Program-made: the position numbers and the translations under genes
Notes under the pieces: model-generated
The model's input: the letters and a program-made list of their open reading frames with translations, nothing else
Databases searched by the model: none
What the model was told of the DNA's origin: nothing
From: Actinomycetes bacterium
Lineage (GTDB): Bacteria; Actinomycetota; Acidimicrobiia; Acidimicrobiales; Microtrichaceae
Direction: 5' to 3'
Assembly: GCA_023392475.1 (NCBI GenBank)
Contig: JAEVZA010000374.1
Span: 1-64,000 of the forward strand
DNA length: 64,000 nucleotides
Part shown: piece by piece, positions 8,652 through 16,489 of the stretch
Layout of the letters: every line of letters starts with the position of its first letter
Numbering within the stretch: the first letter of the stretch is position 1

Positions 8652-9461
8652 TCACCACGCGAGCCGCTCGGCGCGGTCGAGCTCGGGGCCGAGCAGGCGG
8701 CGGCCCAGCTCCTCGAACCAGTTGACGTCTCCCGTCGTGACGAACGTGGCCGCCCCGGTGGGGCCGGTCGGCCGGGCGAGGCCCAGCTCGAGCAGCACCC
8801 GTCGGAGCTCGAACGCGGTCTCGTCGGCAGACGACACGAGCACGACGTCGCGCCCCATGACGTCGGACAGCGTGCGGGCCAGGTACGGGTAGTGGGTGCA
8901 CCCGAGGAGCAGCGAGTCGACCTTCGCCTCCCGGGCCGGGGCGAGCAGGCGCTGCGCCAGCACGTGGACCTGCTCCGAGTCGAACTCGCCCCGCTCGACG
9001 AACTCGACGAACCCCGGGCACGCGAGGGCGACGAGCTCCGCGTCGTCGGACTCGGACTCGACCGCGCGCTGGTAGGCACCCGAGTTGATCGTGCCGACGG
9101 TGCCGATCACGCCGACCCGACCGGTCACCGTGGCGGCGACGAGCGCCCGCACGCCCGGTTCGATCACGCCGATGACGGGGACGTCGAAGCGGTCCCGCAG
9201 GGACTCGAGCGCGGCCGCCGCCGCCGTGTTGCACGCCACGACGAGCACCTTGACCCCGCGGCGCTCGACCAGCTCCTCGGCGATCTGGTGGGCGTAGCGG
9301 GCCACCTCGTCGAGCGGCCGTGGTCCGTACGGGTAGCGGCCGGTGTCGCCGAGGTACACGAGGTCCTCGGCCGGGAGCAGGTCGATCACGGCGCGGGTGA
9401 CCGTCAGGCCGCCGAAGCCGGAGTCGAACATCCCGATCGGACCGTCGATCACCCCGACCAC
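8652..9461 (-). CDS. murI: glutamate racemase
   Basis: Cofactor-independent racemase supplying D-glutamate for peptidoglycan. Key features are IGMFDSGFGGLTV near the start, VYLGDTGRYPYG, the first catalytic Cys in VVACNTAAAA, IGTVGTINSGAY, and the second catalytic Cys with His in LLLGCTHYPYL. The GTG at 9461 gives 269 residues; a GTG three codons later is equally possible. It lies between cysM and the MBL gene, in the order seen in mycobacteria, though the rhomboid gene usually found ahead of it is absent. Confidence 0.94.
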   Translation of the reverse strand: MVGVIDGPIGMFDSGFGGLTVTRAVIDLLPAEDLVYLGDTGRYPYGPRPLDEVARYAHQIAEELVERRGVKVLVVACNTAAAAALESLRDRFDVPVIGVIEPGVRALVAATVTGRVGVIGTVGTINSGAYQRAVESESDDAELVALACPGFVEFVERGEFDSEQVHVLAQRLLAPAREAKVDSLLLGCTHYPYLARTLSDVMGRDVVLVSSADETAFELRRVLLELGLARPTGPTGAATFVTTGDVNWFEELGRRLLGPELDRAERLAW

Positions 9462-9511
9462 GCTACCGAGGCGACCCCGGCCGGCACCCGACCCGTTCCC
9501 CACCACCCGTT

Positions 9512-9555
9512 CTGTGATGTGGAACGGGGGCCAGGGCCCCCGTTCCACATCACAG
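9512..9555. repeat. perfect 21-bp inverted repeat between cysM and murI
   Basis: Arms 9512-9532 and 9535-9555 are exact reverse complements with only a 2-base spacer; the arm begins CTGTGATGTGG. The spacer is too short for a normal hairpin loop, so the tip would open by a few bases. It lies after the cysM stop and before murI, both on the minus strand. It could be an intra-cluster terminator, a REP-like element or a cruciform-forming site. No T-tract follows. Confidence 0.8.
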
Positions 9556-9573
9556 CACGACGGGGCACGGGGT

Positions 9574-10521
9574 CTAGAAGTAGATGACCTTCTCGGCGTT
9601 CGCCGCGGCCTCGTCGAGATCGAGCGTCCAGGCGCCGGTCGACAGGTACTTCCAGCCGTAGTCGCTGACGACGAACACGATCACGCCCGAGTCGATGCGC
9701 TCCGCGACCTTGCAGGCGCCGGCGAGCGCGGCACCGGCCGAGATCCCGGCGAACACCCCGATGTCGGCGAGGCGCCGCGTGTGCTCGAGCGACTCGCGCG
9801 GCCGCACGATCGACTTCCCGTCGAGCAGCTCGTAGCCACCCCACTTCTCGAACACCGGCGGGATGTAGCCGTCGTCGAGCGATCGGAGGCCCTCGACGAG
9901 CTCGCCCGAGGGTGGCTCCACGGCGAGCACCTTCACCTCGGGGTTCTGCTCCTTGAGGTAGGTGCCGCAGCCGAGCAACGTGCCCGAGGTGCCGAGGCCG
10001 GCCACGAAGTGGGTGATCTCCGGGACGTCGGCCCAGATCTCCGGACCCGTCGTGCGGTAGTGGGCGCGCGGGTTGGCCTCGTTCGCGTACTGGTAGAGGA
10101 AGACCCACTCGGGGTGCTCCGCTGCGAGCGCCTGCGCCCGGCGCACCGCGCCGTTCGAGCCCTCGGCCCCGGGCGAGAGGATGATCTCCGCCCCGTAGAC
10201 CTCGAGCAGCTGGCGCCGCTCGATCGAGACGTTCTCCGGCAGCACGATCTTGATCCGGTAGCCACGGATGCGGCTGATCATCGCCAGGGCGATGCCGGTG
10301 TTGCCCGACGACGGCTCGAGGATCGTGCACCCCGGCGTGAGGGTGCCGTCGGCCTCCGCCTCCTGCACCATCGACAGCGCGATCCGGTCCTTCACCGAGC
10401 CACCCGGGTTCTGGCCCTCCATCTTCGCCAGGAGGCGCACGTTCGGGTTGGGGCTCAGCGAGCTGACGTCGACGATCGGGGTGTTCCCGATCAGCTCGAG
10501 CACGGACGAGTACACGGTCAT
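9574..10521 (-). CDS. cysM: cysteine synthase, CysM-type
   Basis: PLP-dependent beta-replacement enzyme making cysteine. The 315-residue protein starts MTVYSSVLELIGNTPIV and has the PLP lysine in GGSVKDR, the SSGNTG loop, ENVSIERRQLLEVYGAEI, TTGPEIW, GLGTSGTL, and the C-terminal GWKYLSTGAW. The last motif and ERRQLLE are characteristic of actinobacterial CysM, which in mycobacteria uses O-phosphoserine and the sulfur carrier CysO. A JAMM peptidase gene (mec-like) lies upstream as in mycobacteria, but no cysO is found between. Donor and sulfur source are thus inferred. Confidence 0.9.
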   Translation of the reverse strand: MTVYSSVLELIGNTPIVDVSSLSPNPNVRLLAKMEGQNPGGSVKDRIALSMVQEAEADGTLTPGCTILEPSSGNTGIALAMISRIRGYRIKIVLPENVSIERRQLLEVYGAEIILSPGAEGSNGAVRRAQALAAEHPEWVFLYQYANEANPRAHYRTTGPEIWADVPEITHFVAGLGTSGTLLGCGTYLKEQNPEVKVLAVEPPSGELVEGLRSLDDGYIPPVFEKWGGYELLDGKSIVRPRESLEHTRRLADIGVFAGISAGAALAGACKVAERIDSGVIVFVVSDYGWKYLSTGAWTLDLDEAAANAEKVIYF

Positions 10522-10621
10522 GGGGTCGCCCTCCGGGGCGAGCGGACGTCGGCGGACTGGTGGGGGCGGGGTGCGGATCCGGGCCGCCGGGCCCCGAATC
10601 CCGACCGCCATGGTAGGGATT

Positions 10622-11023
10622 TCACCCCGCCAGAACCACTCGCTCCTCGGCGATGTTCCCCTCGACGATCCGGTACGAGCGCAGCATCGGCTCGTCCTCG
10701 CGGAGCGACACGATCACGTAGTGCCAGTCGGGGTCGGGAGCCTGGGCGACGTCCGTCGGCGACGGGTACGCGTCGGTGTGCGTGTGGCTGTGCACGACGC
10801 CGATGATCTGCAGGCCGGCCTCCTCCGCGTCGCGGTCGGCGCGCAGGTGGTCCATCGGGGCGACCGTGTAGACGGTCGCGCTCTCGGCCGCGTTCCGGCA
10901 CGGGTAGAAGCGCACCACGTTGCCGTCCGCGTCGCCCGACACGAGTCCGCACGCCTCGAGCGGGAGCCCGGCGAGGGCGTGGGCCTCGATCTCGACCACG
11001 ACGTCCTCGGGCAGGCGCAGCAC
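10622..11023 (-). CDS. JAMM/MPN metalloprotease, Mec-like
   Basis: 133-residue zinc isopeptidase. The JAMM motif is complete: the upstream Glu in LPLEACGLVSG and HSH-x7-S-x2-D in the stretch HSHTHTDAYPSPTD. In mycobacteria the equivalent (Mec+) cuts cysteine off the C-terminus of the sulfur carrier CysO, next to cysO and cysM. Here it precedes cysM by 100 bases with no carrier gene in between. The GTG at 11023 follows the family N-terminus; the frame extends further but is not conserved-looking. Confidence 0.86.
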   Translation of the reverse strand: MLRLPEDVVVEIEAHALAGLPLEACGLVSGDADGNVVRFYPCRNAAESATVYTVAPMDHLRADRDAEEAGLQIIGVVHSHTHTDAYPSPTDVAQAPDPDWHYVIVSLREDEPMLRSYRIVEGNIAEERVVLAG

Positions 11024-11164
11024 GGCAGCACGGTACCGGAACCCGGGGCTGCCCCCGACGGGACGGCCACTACCCTGGAACCTCCGCCCGCCCACCCGGC
11101 TGCCGGCCGGACCCGCAGCGCCGGGTCGCCCGCCGGACCGACCGCACCGAGCACCTCAGGATCC

Positions 11165-11635
11165 ATGAAGCCCACCGGCACCCAGGTCGTCGCCACGAAC
11201 CGCCAGGCGCGACGCAACTTCGAGCTCGGCGATACGTTCGAGGCCGGGATCGTGCTGCGCGGCAGCGAGGTGAAGTCGCTGCGGGAGTCGAAGGTGCAGT
11301 TGACGGATGCGTGGGCGTCGATCGACGGCGGCGAGGTCTGGCTCAACGGGCTGCACATCGCTCCGTACTCGCGTGCCCAGGCCCACACCGGCCACGAGCC
11401 CGTGCGCCCCCGCAAGCTCCTCCTCCACCGCGGCGAGATCGACCGCCTGCGCCTCCGCATGCAGACCGAGCGCCTGTCGCTCGTCCCGCTGCGCCTCTAC
11501 TTCTCGGACGGGCGGCTCAAGGTGGAGCTCGCCGTTGGCAAGGGTCGCAACGTCGTCGACCGCCGCCAGGACATCGCTCGCCGGGACGCCGACCGCGAGG
11601 CGGCCCGCGAGATCGCCCGCTCCCGACGGGGCTGA
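11165..11635 (+). CDS. smpB: SsrA-binding protein
   Basis: Small basic protein that delivers tmRNA to stalled ribosomes. The 156-residue product has the OB-fold hallmarks ATNRQARRNFELGDTFEAG, VLRGSEVKSLRE, WLNGLHIAPYS, the RPRKLLLHRGEI helix, and an Arg/Asp-rich tail. The ATG at 11165 matches family N-termini; the much longer open frame upstream is an artefact of GC-rich sequence. The tmRNA gene follows 154 bases downstream on the same strand, a classic pairing. Confidence 0.96.
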   Translation: MKPTGTQVVATNRQARRNFELGDTFEAGIVLRGSEVKSLRESKVQLTDAWASIDGGEVWLNGLHIAPYSRAQAHTGHEPVRPRKLLLHRGEIDRLRLRMQTERLSLVPLRLYFSDGRLKVELAVGKGRNVVDRRQDIARRDADREAAREIARSRRG

Positions 11636-11789
11636 GCAGGGGCCGAACGGCCCGATGCGGTGCAGACCGGCCTGATCGCACGGCTCGGGCGGCGCGTCCG
11701 CACGGCCCTCGGCACCGGTGGCGTCGAACTGAGCGAACCGACCGGCGGGACGTCGCACCGCCAAGGTACGGTGGGACCCCACAACACAC

Positions 11790-12177
11790 GGGGCTGACTG
11801 GTTTCGACGTTGGGACCTGGAAGTCGAGCGTGCGACCCGAGTTGTCTCAGACTCGCTAAACGGGGACACCCAAAGAACCGCCAACAACGAGCAGTTCGCT
11901 CTCGCCGCCTGATCCATCAGGTGACGAGAGGAAAATCGTGACCGGCAACGGCGCACGGGGCCTGATCCACGCAGCCCGGCAACAGAAGCGTGGGTGGACC
12001 GCAGGGAGAGACCGCTGACGGCGTGAAAGACCGCTGACGCCGGGGAAAGACCCGGCAGTGGGCCCCTCGGGGCCAGCCGACCCGCCGGTTCAGCTGCTGT
12101 GAGCTGACAAGACGGGAATGGTCGTAGCAGGTTCGGTGACCACCTGGCGGACGGGGGTTCGATTCCCCCCAGCTCCA
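11790..12177 (+). ncRNA. ssrA: tmRNA (one-piece)
   Basis: The 5' end GGGGCTGACTGGTTTCGAC and 3' end GGTTCGATTCCCCCCAGCTCC plus A form the tRNA-like acceptor and T-arm (GGGGCTG pairs with CAGCTCC with one G-U). The tag reading frame runs to a TGA at 11910-11912 and ends NNEQFALAA; it reads DTQRTA before that from 11865. The ALAA ending is the expected ClpXP/ClpAP degron. Length about 388 bases is normal. CCA is not encoded. It follows smpB. Confidence 0.95.
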
Positions 12178-12193
12178 CGAACGAACGAACGAA

Positions 12194-12220
12194 GGGCGGG
12201 GCCGCGACCCGGCCCCGCCC
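12194..12220 (+). terminator. strong GC hairpin after ssrA
   Basis: A perfect 11-bp stem (GGGCGGGGCCG with its complement) and 5-base loop follow four ACGA repeats right after the tmRNA 3' end. It can act as the terminator for ssrA and, from the other side, for the minus-strand MarR gene. Confidence 0.7.
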
Positions 12221-12256
12221 CTGAGCCTCGTTGCGCCGACCGCATCGCCCGGTGGG

Positions 12257-12865
12257 TCAGGCGGAGCGTTCCCGACGGACGCGCGGGCCCGCCGCGTCGA
12301 TCGGGTCCCCCGACGCCAGATCGGCGGTGCGACGAAGCACCTTGTCGAGCATCTTGACCAACTGCGCGCGCTCGCGTTCGCTCAACACAGCCATCGTCGT
12401 CTTCTCGACGTTCCGGATCACCGGGAGCATCCGGTCCGTGACCGCACGCCCCTCGTCGGTGATCTCGACGAGCACGCTGCGGCGGTCGGCGGAGTTGGGC
12501 ACCCGTCGGACCCACTGCCGACGCTCGAGCTGGTCGAGGGTCGCCGTCATCGTGGCGCTCGCCACGAGGACGCGGTCCGCGATCTCCGACGGGGTGAGCG
12601 GCTCGGCAGCGCCGTCGAGCACGGCGAGCGCGGTGAACACCGGCTGCTTGACGCCGAGCGCGCCTTGGATCGAGGCGTCGAGGAGCGCGAGGACCGATTC
12701 CCCGGCGCGGACGAGGCTCGCATAGCCCTCCGTGCTCGTGGCATCAGCCTCGGGGAACTCGTCGGCGAAGTCGTCGGGGACTCGGACCGCGCCGCGCGCG
12801 CCGACGGAGGGGCGGCGTCTGCCACCCCTCCGAGTCGGACGTGAGTCGGGCTCAGATGCCGGCAT
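12257..12865 (-). CDS. MarR-family transcriptional regulator
   Basis: 202-residue winged-helix repressor-type protein. After a basic N-terminal stretch the core reads VKQPVFTALAVLDGAAEPLTP, SEIADRVLVASATMTATLDQLERRQWV (recognition helix) and the wing NSADRRSVLVEITDEGRAV. Its start lies 14 bases inside the end of the upstream monooxygenase-like gene, so the two are co-transcribed. The promoter of the pair is embedded in a palindrome at 13190-13222, suggesting autorepression. Ligand unknown. The basic N-terminal tail is unusual and the true start could be later. Confidence 0.88.
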   Translation of the reverse strand: MPASEPDSRPTRRGGRRRPSVGARGAVRVPDDFADEFPEADATSTEGYASLVRAGESVLALLDASIQGALGVKQPVFTALAVLDGAAEPLTPSEIADRVLVASATMTATLDQLERRQWVRRVPNSADRRSVLVEITDEGRAVTDRMLPVIRNVEKTTMAVLSERERAQLVKMLDKVLRRTADLASGDPIDAAGPRVRRERSA

Positions 12866-13124
12866 AGATCTCGATCCGGGGCGGACCGGCGACGCCGCCG
12901 CGCTCCATGGCGGACTTCAGCGCCGGGTCCGACGCGAACGCCTCGGCCTGGCCGACGCTCGGGAACTCGTGGATGGCGAGGACGTCGTTGGCGTCGTCGG
13001 GCACCTGCAACACGCGCTGGTCCGTGCAGCCGTGCTCGTCGCGCAGCGTGCCGACCTCGTCGTAGACGGCCTTCCAGGTTGCGAAGTCGTTCACCGGATG
13101 GCGAACGATCAGGGTTGCGGTCAT
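12852..13124 (-). CDS. dimeric alpha/beta-barrel (ABM/cyclase-like) protein
   Basis: 90-residue single-domain protein starting MTATLIVRHPVNDFATWKAVYDEV and including VLQVPDDANDVLAIHEFPSVGQAEAFA. This matches the ferredoxin-like dimeric barrels annotated as antibiotic-biosynthesis monooxygenase or cyclase-like. Such proteins act on small aromatics or quinones, but many lack known activity. It leads a two-gene operon with an overlapping MarR gene, so it is probably the regulated target. The upstream promoter is described separately. Confidence 0.8.
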   Translation of the reverse strand: MTATLIVRHPVNDFATWKAVYDEVGTLRDEHGCTDQRVLQVPDDANDVLAIHEFPSVGQAEAFASDPALKSAMERGGVAGPPRIEIYAGI

Positions 13125-13174
13125 GGCTGTCCCCCTTCGTACCGGCCGGGCGCCGCGCTCGGCCTGCTTCGTTG

Positions 13175-13203
13175 ACAGTACGAGTGCTTTATCTCCGAGT
13201 CAA
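13175..13203 (-). promoter_or_regulatory. sigma-70-type promoter of the ABM-marR operon
   Basis: On the minus strand TTGACT (13198-13203) and TACTGT (13175-13180) are separated by exactly 17 bases. They sit about 50-80 bases upstream of the ATG at 13124. The -35 box falls inside the palindrome at 13190-13222, so a bound repressor would block polymerase. Confidence 0.6.
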
Positions 13204-13222
13204 ACTATTTAGCTCAGAGATA
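13190..13222. promoter_or_regulatory. putative MarR operator
   Basis: Inverted repeat TATCTCCGAG / CTCAGAGATA, 9 of 10 positions matched, with a 13-base spacer. It is AT-rich against a GC-rich background and overlaps the -35 box of the operon whose second gene is a MarR regulator. Confidence 0.6.
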
Positions 13223-13311
13223 ACCCATCTCAGCCGAGATCCCGCAACCTCGCGTGAAGGGCACTCCACGCCGCGCTTCCCGTCCCGCGCGTCCCGTCGG
13301 TCGGGTCGGCG

Positions 13312-13968
13312 TCAGGTGCCGAACGCCCAAGCCAACATGGCCGGGAGCTCCGCTCCCCAGAACTCGCCTCCGTGCTCGCCATCTCGCTCGCGGAGCACGA
13401 CGTCGACCTCCGCGTCGTGCAGCGCCGAGGCCCACCGTCTGGCGTTGCCCAAGAAGAACGGCTCCTGCCGGCCGGCGACCAGGTAGACGCGAGGGACGGG
13501 ATCCCGAAGCGGCGTGGGTGGTCGGTAGCCTGCTCCGGGCGATGCAGCGAGGACGGTGCCGAAGACGTCCGGGTGACGAAGTCCCATGGCCAGCGCGAAC
13601 TCGGCTCCGAGCGACGCGCCCCACACCGCCACGCGCTCAGCCGGCAACGCGATGCCGAACCGGGACCTCACCCACCGGCTGACATCATCGACGAAGAACC
13701 GCTCGTGAGCGTCGAAGCACTCAGGGTCGACACCCAGCACGTACTCCCCGAGCCGTCCGTCGTCATCAGGACGTCCATGGACGCCCACGACCATCGTGGT
13801 CGGTCGCCCTGTGCGATCGACCGCTTCACCGAGCACGTCGATGTGCCATCCACCGTCAGCGGCGTAGACGACGTTCTCGACACGCTCGTGCGGCACGTAC
13901 GCGGTGACCCGCCTGCCCCCGCCGTACTCGAGCGTCTCGGTCACCAGTGCTCGTCCTGAAGGCGGCAT
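13312..13968 (-). CDS. alpha/beta-hydrolase, esterase D-like
   Basis: 218-residue putative esterase. The oxyanion/strand motif VVGVHGRPDDDG, the Asp-rich FVDDVSRWVRSRFG and the nucleophile elbow WGASLGAEFAL (Ser in GASLG) match the enterochelin-esterase/esterase D group. RDGEHGGEFW near the end supplies the catalytic His. The ATG at 13968 is selected because upstream sequence in this frame has no protein character. There is no signal peptide, so it is likely cytosolic. Substrate unknown. It diverges from the DUF1326 gene. Confidence 0.82.
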   Translation of the reverse strand: MPPSGRALVTETLEYGGGRRVTAYVPHERVENVVYAADGGWHIDVLGEAVDRTGRPTTMVVGVHGRPDDDGRLGEYVLGVDPECFDAHERFFVDDVSRWVRSRFGIALPAERVAVWGASLGAEFALAMGLRHPDVFGTVLAASPGAGYRPPTPLRDPVPRVYLVAGRQEPFFLGNARRWASALHDAEVDVVLRERDGEHGGEFWGAELPAMLAWAFGT

Positions 13969-14165
13969 GCGAGCGGACTCCCTTCGTCGGCGGGAAGTTA
14001 GGTCCTCGCCGCCGTCGAAGCCGTCGGTTGCCCGGCCGCCGACGCACGTGTCGGTCCCGCGGTGACGCGTGGTGAACCGGCCGAGCGTCCGGGCGACATC
14101 TTTCCGTGCATCTCTGGTGGAGCAGGAGTACAACGGAAGCACGGCAACGGAAGGAGGGCAGGCGC

Positions 14166-14768
14166 ATGTCTTGGTCTCTTGACGGCACGTACTTCGAGAA
14201 CTGCTCGTGCGACACGATCTGTCCGTGCACGTGGTCGGGGCTCACCGCCCACGCCACGAAGGACAGATGCCTCGCGATGCTCGCGTTCCACATCGAGCAC
14301 GGGTCGGTCGAAGGCGTCGACGTGAGCGGCCTGAACTGGGCGCTCGTGGTGGACAGCCCACCCGTGATGTCCGACGGCGGCTGGCGCGTCGGCGTCATCC
14401 TCGACGCGTCGGCATCCGAGGAGCAGGCCGGGGCGCTGGGCCGCGTCATCGGCGGCGAGCTCGGCGGTCCGCCGGCGATGCTCGGCCCGCTGCTCGGAGA
14501 GATGCTCGGCATCGAGTCGGCGCCGACGGAGTGGGCGTGCGAGGACGGCACCTGCTCGGTCCGCTTCGGCGAGCTCGTCGACGTCTCGGTGAGCGACCAG
14601 CACTCGGCTCCCGATGCCGGACCGGTGCAGCTGACGAACGTCTTCCACCCGGCCAACAGCACGCTCACCGTGTCGCCGGCCACGCGATCCAGGGTGGACG
14701 CGTTCGGGATCTCGTTCGACGGCACGGGAACCAGCGGCTTCAACGCCCCGTTCGCCTGGGCGGCGTGA
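14166..14768 (+). CDS. DUF1326 protein
   Basis: 200-residue protein of the DUF1326 family: WSLDGTYFENCSCDTICPCTWS at the N-terminus gives the typical cluster of Cys that probably binds metal, followed by a WALVVD and GWRVGVILD fold. A GGAGG ribosome binding site precedes the ATG. The stop overlaps the next gene's GTG, a DUF2182 membrane protein; these two families are frequent neighbours, suggesting a joint role in metal handling at the membrane. Function is not established. Confidence 0.88.
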   Translation: MSWSLDGTYFENCSCDTICPCTWSGLTAHATKDRCLAMLAFHIEHGSVEGVDVSGLNWALVVDSPPVMSDGGWRVGVILDASASEEQAGALGRVIGGELGGPPAMLGPLLGEMLGIESAPTEWACEDGTCSVRFGELVDVSVSDQHSAPDAGPVQLTNVFHPANSTLTVSPATRSRVDAFGISFDGTGTSGFNAPFAWAA

Positions 14769-15550
14769 CCACCGCCGCTGCGCCCGCCCCCCGGGCGGCG
14801 CGGCGCCCATCGATGCAGACGCTGACGCTGGTCGGCATCGCCGCGCTCGCGTGGGCGGGCGTGATCGCGTACGCCCGGCACATGGGCAACGGCGTGGGCA
14901 CGATGGGCCTCGGGCTCGGCGAGTTCGTCGCCATGTGGGCGCTCATGATGACGGCGATGATGCTGCCGGCGGTGGCACCGGTGGCGACCCTGTACTCGGC
15001 GACCGTCACGGACCACCGCGCCCGTCGGCTCACGCTGTTCGTCGGCGGCTACCTGCTCGTCTGGGCAGCGGTCGGCATCCCGGCCTACCTCCTGCTCCGC
15101 CTCGTCGACGACCACACGACGCAGGGCGACGCCACGATCCGGACCATCGCCGTCGTCGTCCTCGCCGCCGCCGGGATCTACCAGCTGACCCCGATGAAGC
15201 GCGTCTGCCTCCGGCACTGCCGCTCCCCGCTCGCGCAGCTCCTCCACTACGGCAACACGAAGGGACCGCTCCGCGACCTGAAGGTCGCCGTCCACCACGC
15301 CGGTTTCTGCCTCGGGTGCTGCTGGGCGTTGATGGTGCTCTTCGTGGCGTTCGGTGTGATGAACGTCTGGTTCATGTTCGCCCTGGCCGCGCTCGTGGTG
15401 CTCGAGAAGGTCTGGCGCCACGGCGAGCAGCTGGGACGGGCCGCCGGGGTCGCGTTCCTCGTGCTGGCGCTCTCGATCGCCGTGTCCGCGACGGTCGCCG
15501 ACGGCGTCCTCCCGACGAGCCCCGACACCACCATGTCCGGCGGCATGTGA
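14765..15550 (+). CDS. DUF2182 integral membrane protein
   Basis: 261-residue membrane protein with about six to seven predicted hydrophobic segments. Typical family motifs are EFVAMWALMMTAMMLPAVAP in the second helix, MKRVCLRHCRSP in a loop, and HHAGFCLGCCWALM in a later helix; the Met, Cys and His residues suggest metal binding. Its GTG overlaps the DUF1326 stop (four-base overlap), so the pair is translated together. Role unproven; a copper or other transition-metal relay is a plausible reading. Confidence 0.88.
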   Translation: MTTAAAPAPRAARRPSMQTLTLVGIAALAWAGVIAYARHMGNGVGTMGLGLGEFVAMWALMMTAMMLPAVAPVATLYSATVTDHRARRLTLFVGGYLLVWAAVGIPAYLLLRLVDDHTTQGDATIRTIAVVVLAAAGIYQLTPMKRVCLRHCRSPLAQLLHYGNTKGPLRDLKVAVHHAGFCLGCCWALMVLFVAFGVMNVWFMFALAALVVLEKVWRHGEQLGRAAGVAFLVLALSIAVSATVADGVLPTSPDTTMSGGM

Positions 15551-15772
15551 CGCTCCAGCCCCACGAACAACGAACGGGGAGGGCTCCCTGCGCTCCCACC
15601 GGGACCGTACTTCGGGGCGGCGTGTCGGCCTCGGAGCACCGCGTCGAACCGGGTTGTACGCCGATCGACGCATGACATCGACGTCGCGCAGGAGGAGGAT
15701 CGAGGACGAGCGCACGACCGCCGTGCGCGACCGGGCGCCCGGAGGTGCCGGTCGCCCAGGGAGGGAGCCATC

Positions 15773-16402
15773 ATGCGCCTGTTCACGCGCACGATCCACC
15801 TGACCGGACCCCCTGCCGACGTCCTCGCGTTCTCGACCGACATGCGGTCGTTCGTGAGCGACACCATCGGCCTCGAGGTCGGCCTCTGGTCCGTGCAGTT
15901 CGGTGCACCGCTCGGCACGCTGATCTACTCGGCCAGGGTCGACGGCCTCGCGCAGCTCAGCTCCATCAACGAGCAGCTGATGGGCGCGTCCGGCTACCAC
16001 GAACGCCTGGCGAAGGGTGCCGACTTCGTCGCAGCGCCTGCCCAGGACTCGCTCGGTACGCCGCTGCACGGTGGCGACGGCGACGTCCCGGCCGTCGGTT
16101 CGGTCGTCATCGCGACCCGCGCCGTGGTGCTCGGGGGCCGCTACACCGAGGCGATCACCTGGGGCACCGACATGGCCATCCACAGCGAGAAGGTGACCGG
16201 CTTCCCGGTCGGGTTCTACATGGACGCCTTCGGCCCGTTCGGGGGTGTGTCCTGGCTCAGCGCGGCGTCCGACGCCGCCGAGGCCGAGGCCGCCGGCGAC
16301 AAGCTGAACGCCGACACCGAGTACCTGGAGAAGCTCTCCGATGTCGGCCACCTGTTCGTCGCTGCGTCGGGGCATCGGAGCATGGCGACACGGATCGCCT
16401 GA
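15773..16402 (+). CDS. hypothetical protein, 209 aa
   Basis: Soluble-looking protein with no signal peptide or membrane segment. It begins MRLFTRTIHLTGPPADVLAF and has two related halves: RTIHLTGPPADVLAFSTDMR near residue 5, and later ITWGTDMAIHSEKVTGFPVG. The pattern hints at a duplicated ferredoxin-like (dimeric barrel) fold. A GGGAGGGAG ribosome binding site precedes the ATG. It is not obviously tied to the neighbours, which are the DUF2182 gene 220 bases upstream and a convergent lipase. Unrecognised. Confidence 0.7.
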   Translation: MRLFTRTIHLTGPPADVLAFSTDMRSFVSDTIGLEVGLWSVQFGAPLGTLIYSARVDGLAQLSSINEQLMGASGYHERLAKGADFVAAPAQDSLGTPLHGGDGDVPAVGSVVIATRAVVLGGRYTEAITWGTDMAIHSEKVTGFPVGFYMDAFGPFGGVSWLSAASDAAEAEAAGDKLNADTEYLEKLSDVGHLFVAASGHRSMATRIA

Positions 16403-16489
16403 TCCACTCCCCGCGTCGGACACCGAGGATTCGCATGCGGCCGCTCGGGCCGGCGGCACGTCATGCCGCCGACCGGTGCGTGCCCCGCG

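Noticed and set aside
9501..9510. Possible further copies of the 21-bp palindrome elsewhere in the window
   Set aside because: No other stretch resembling CTGTGATGTGGAACGG was seen by eye; a full search is needed.
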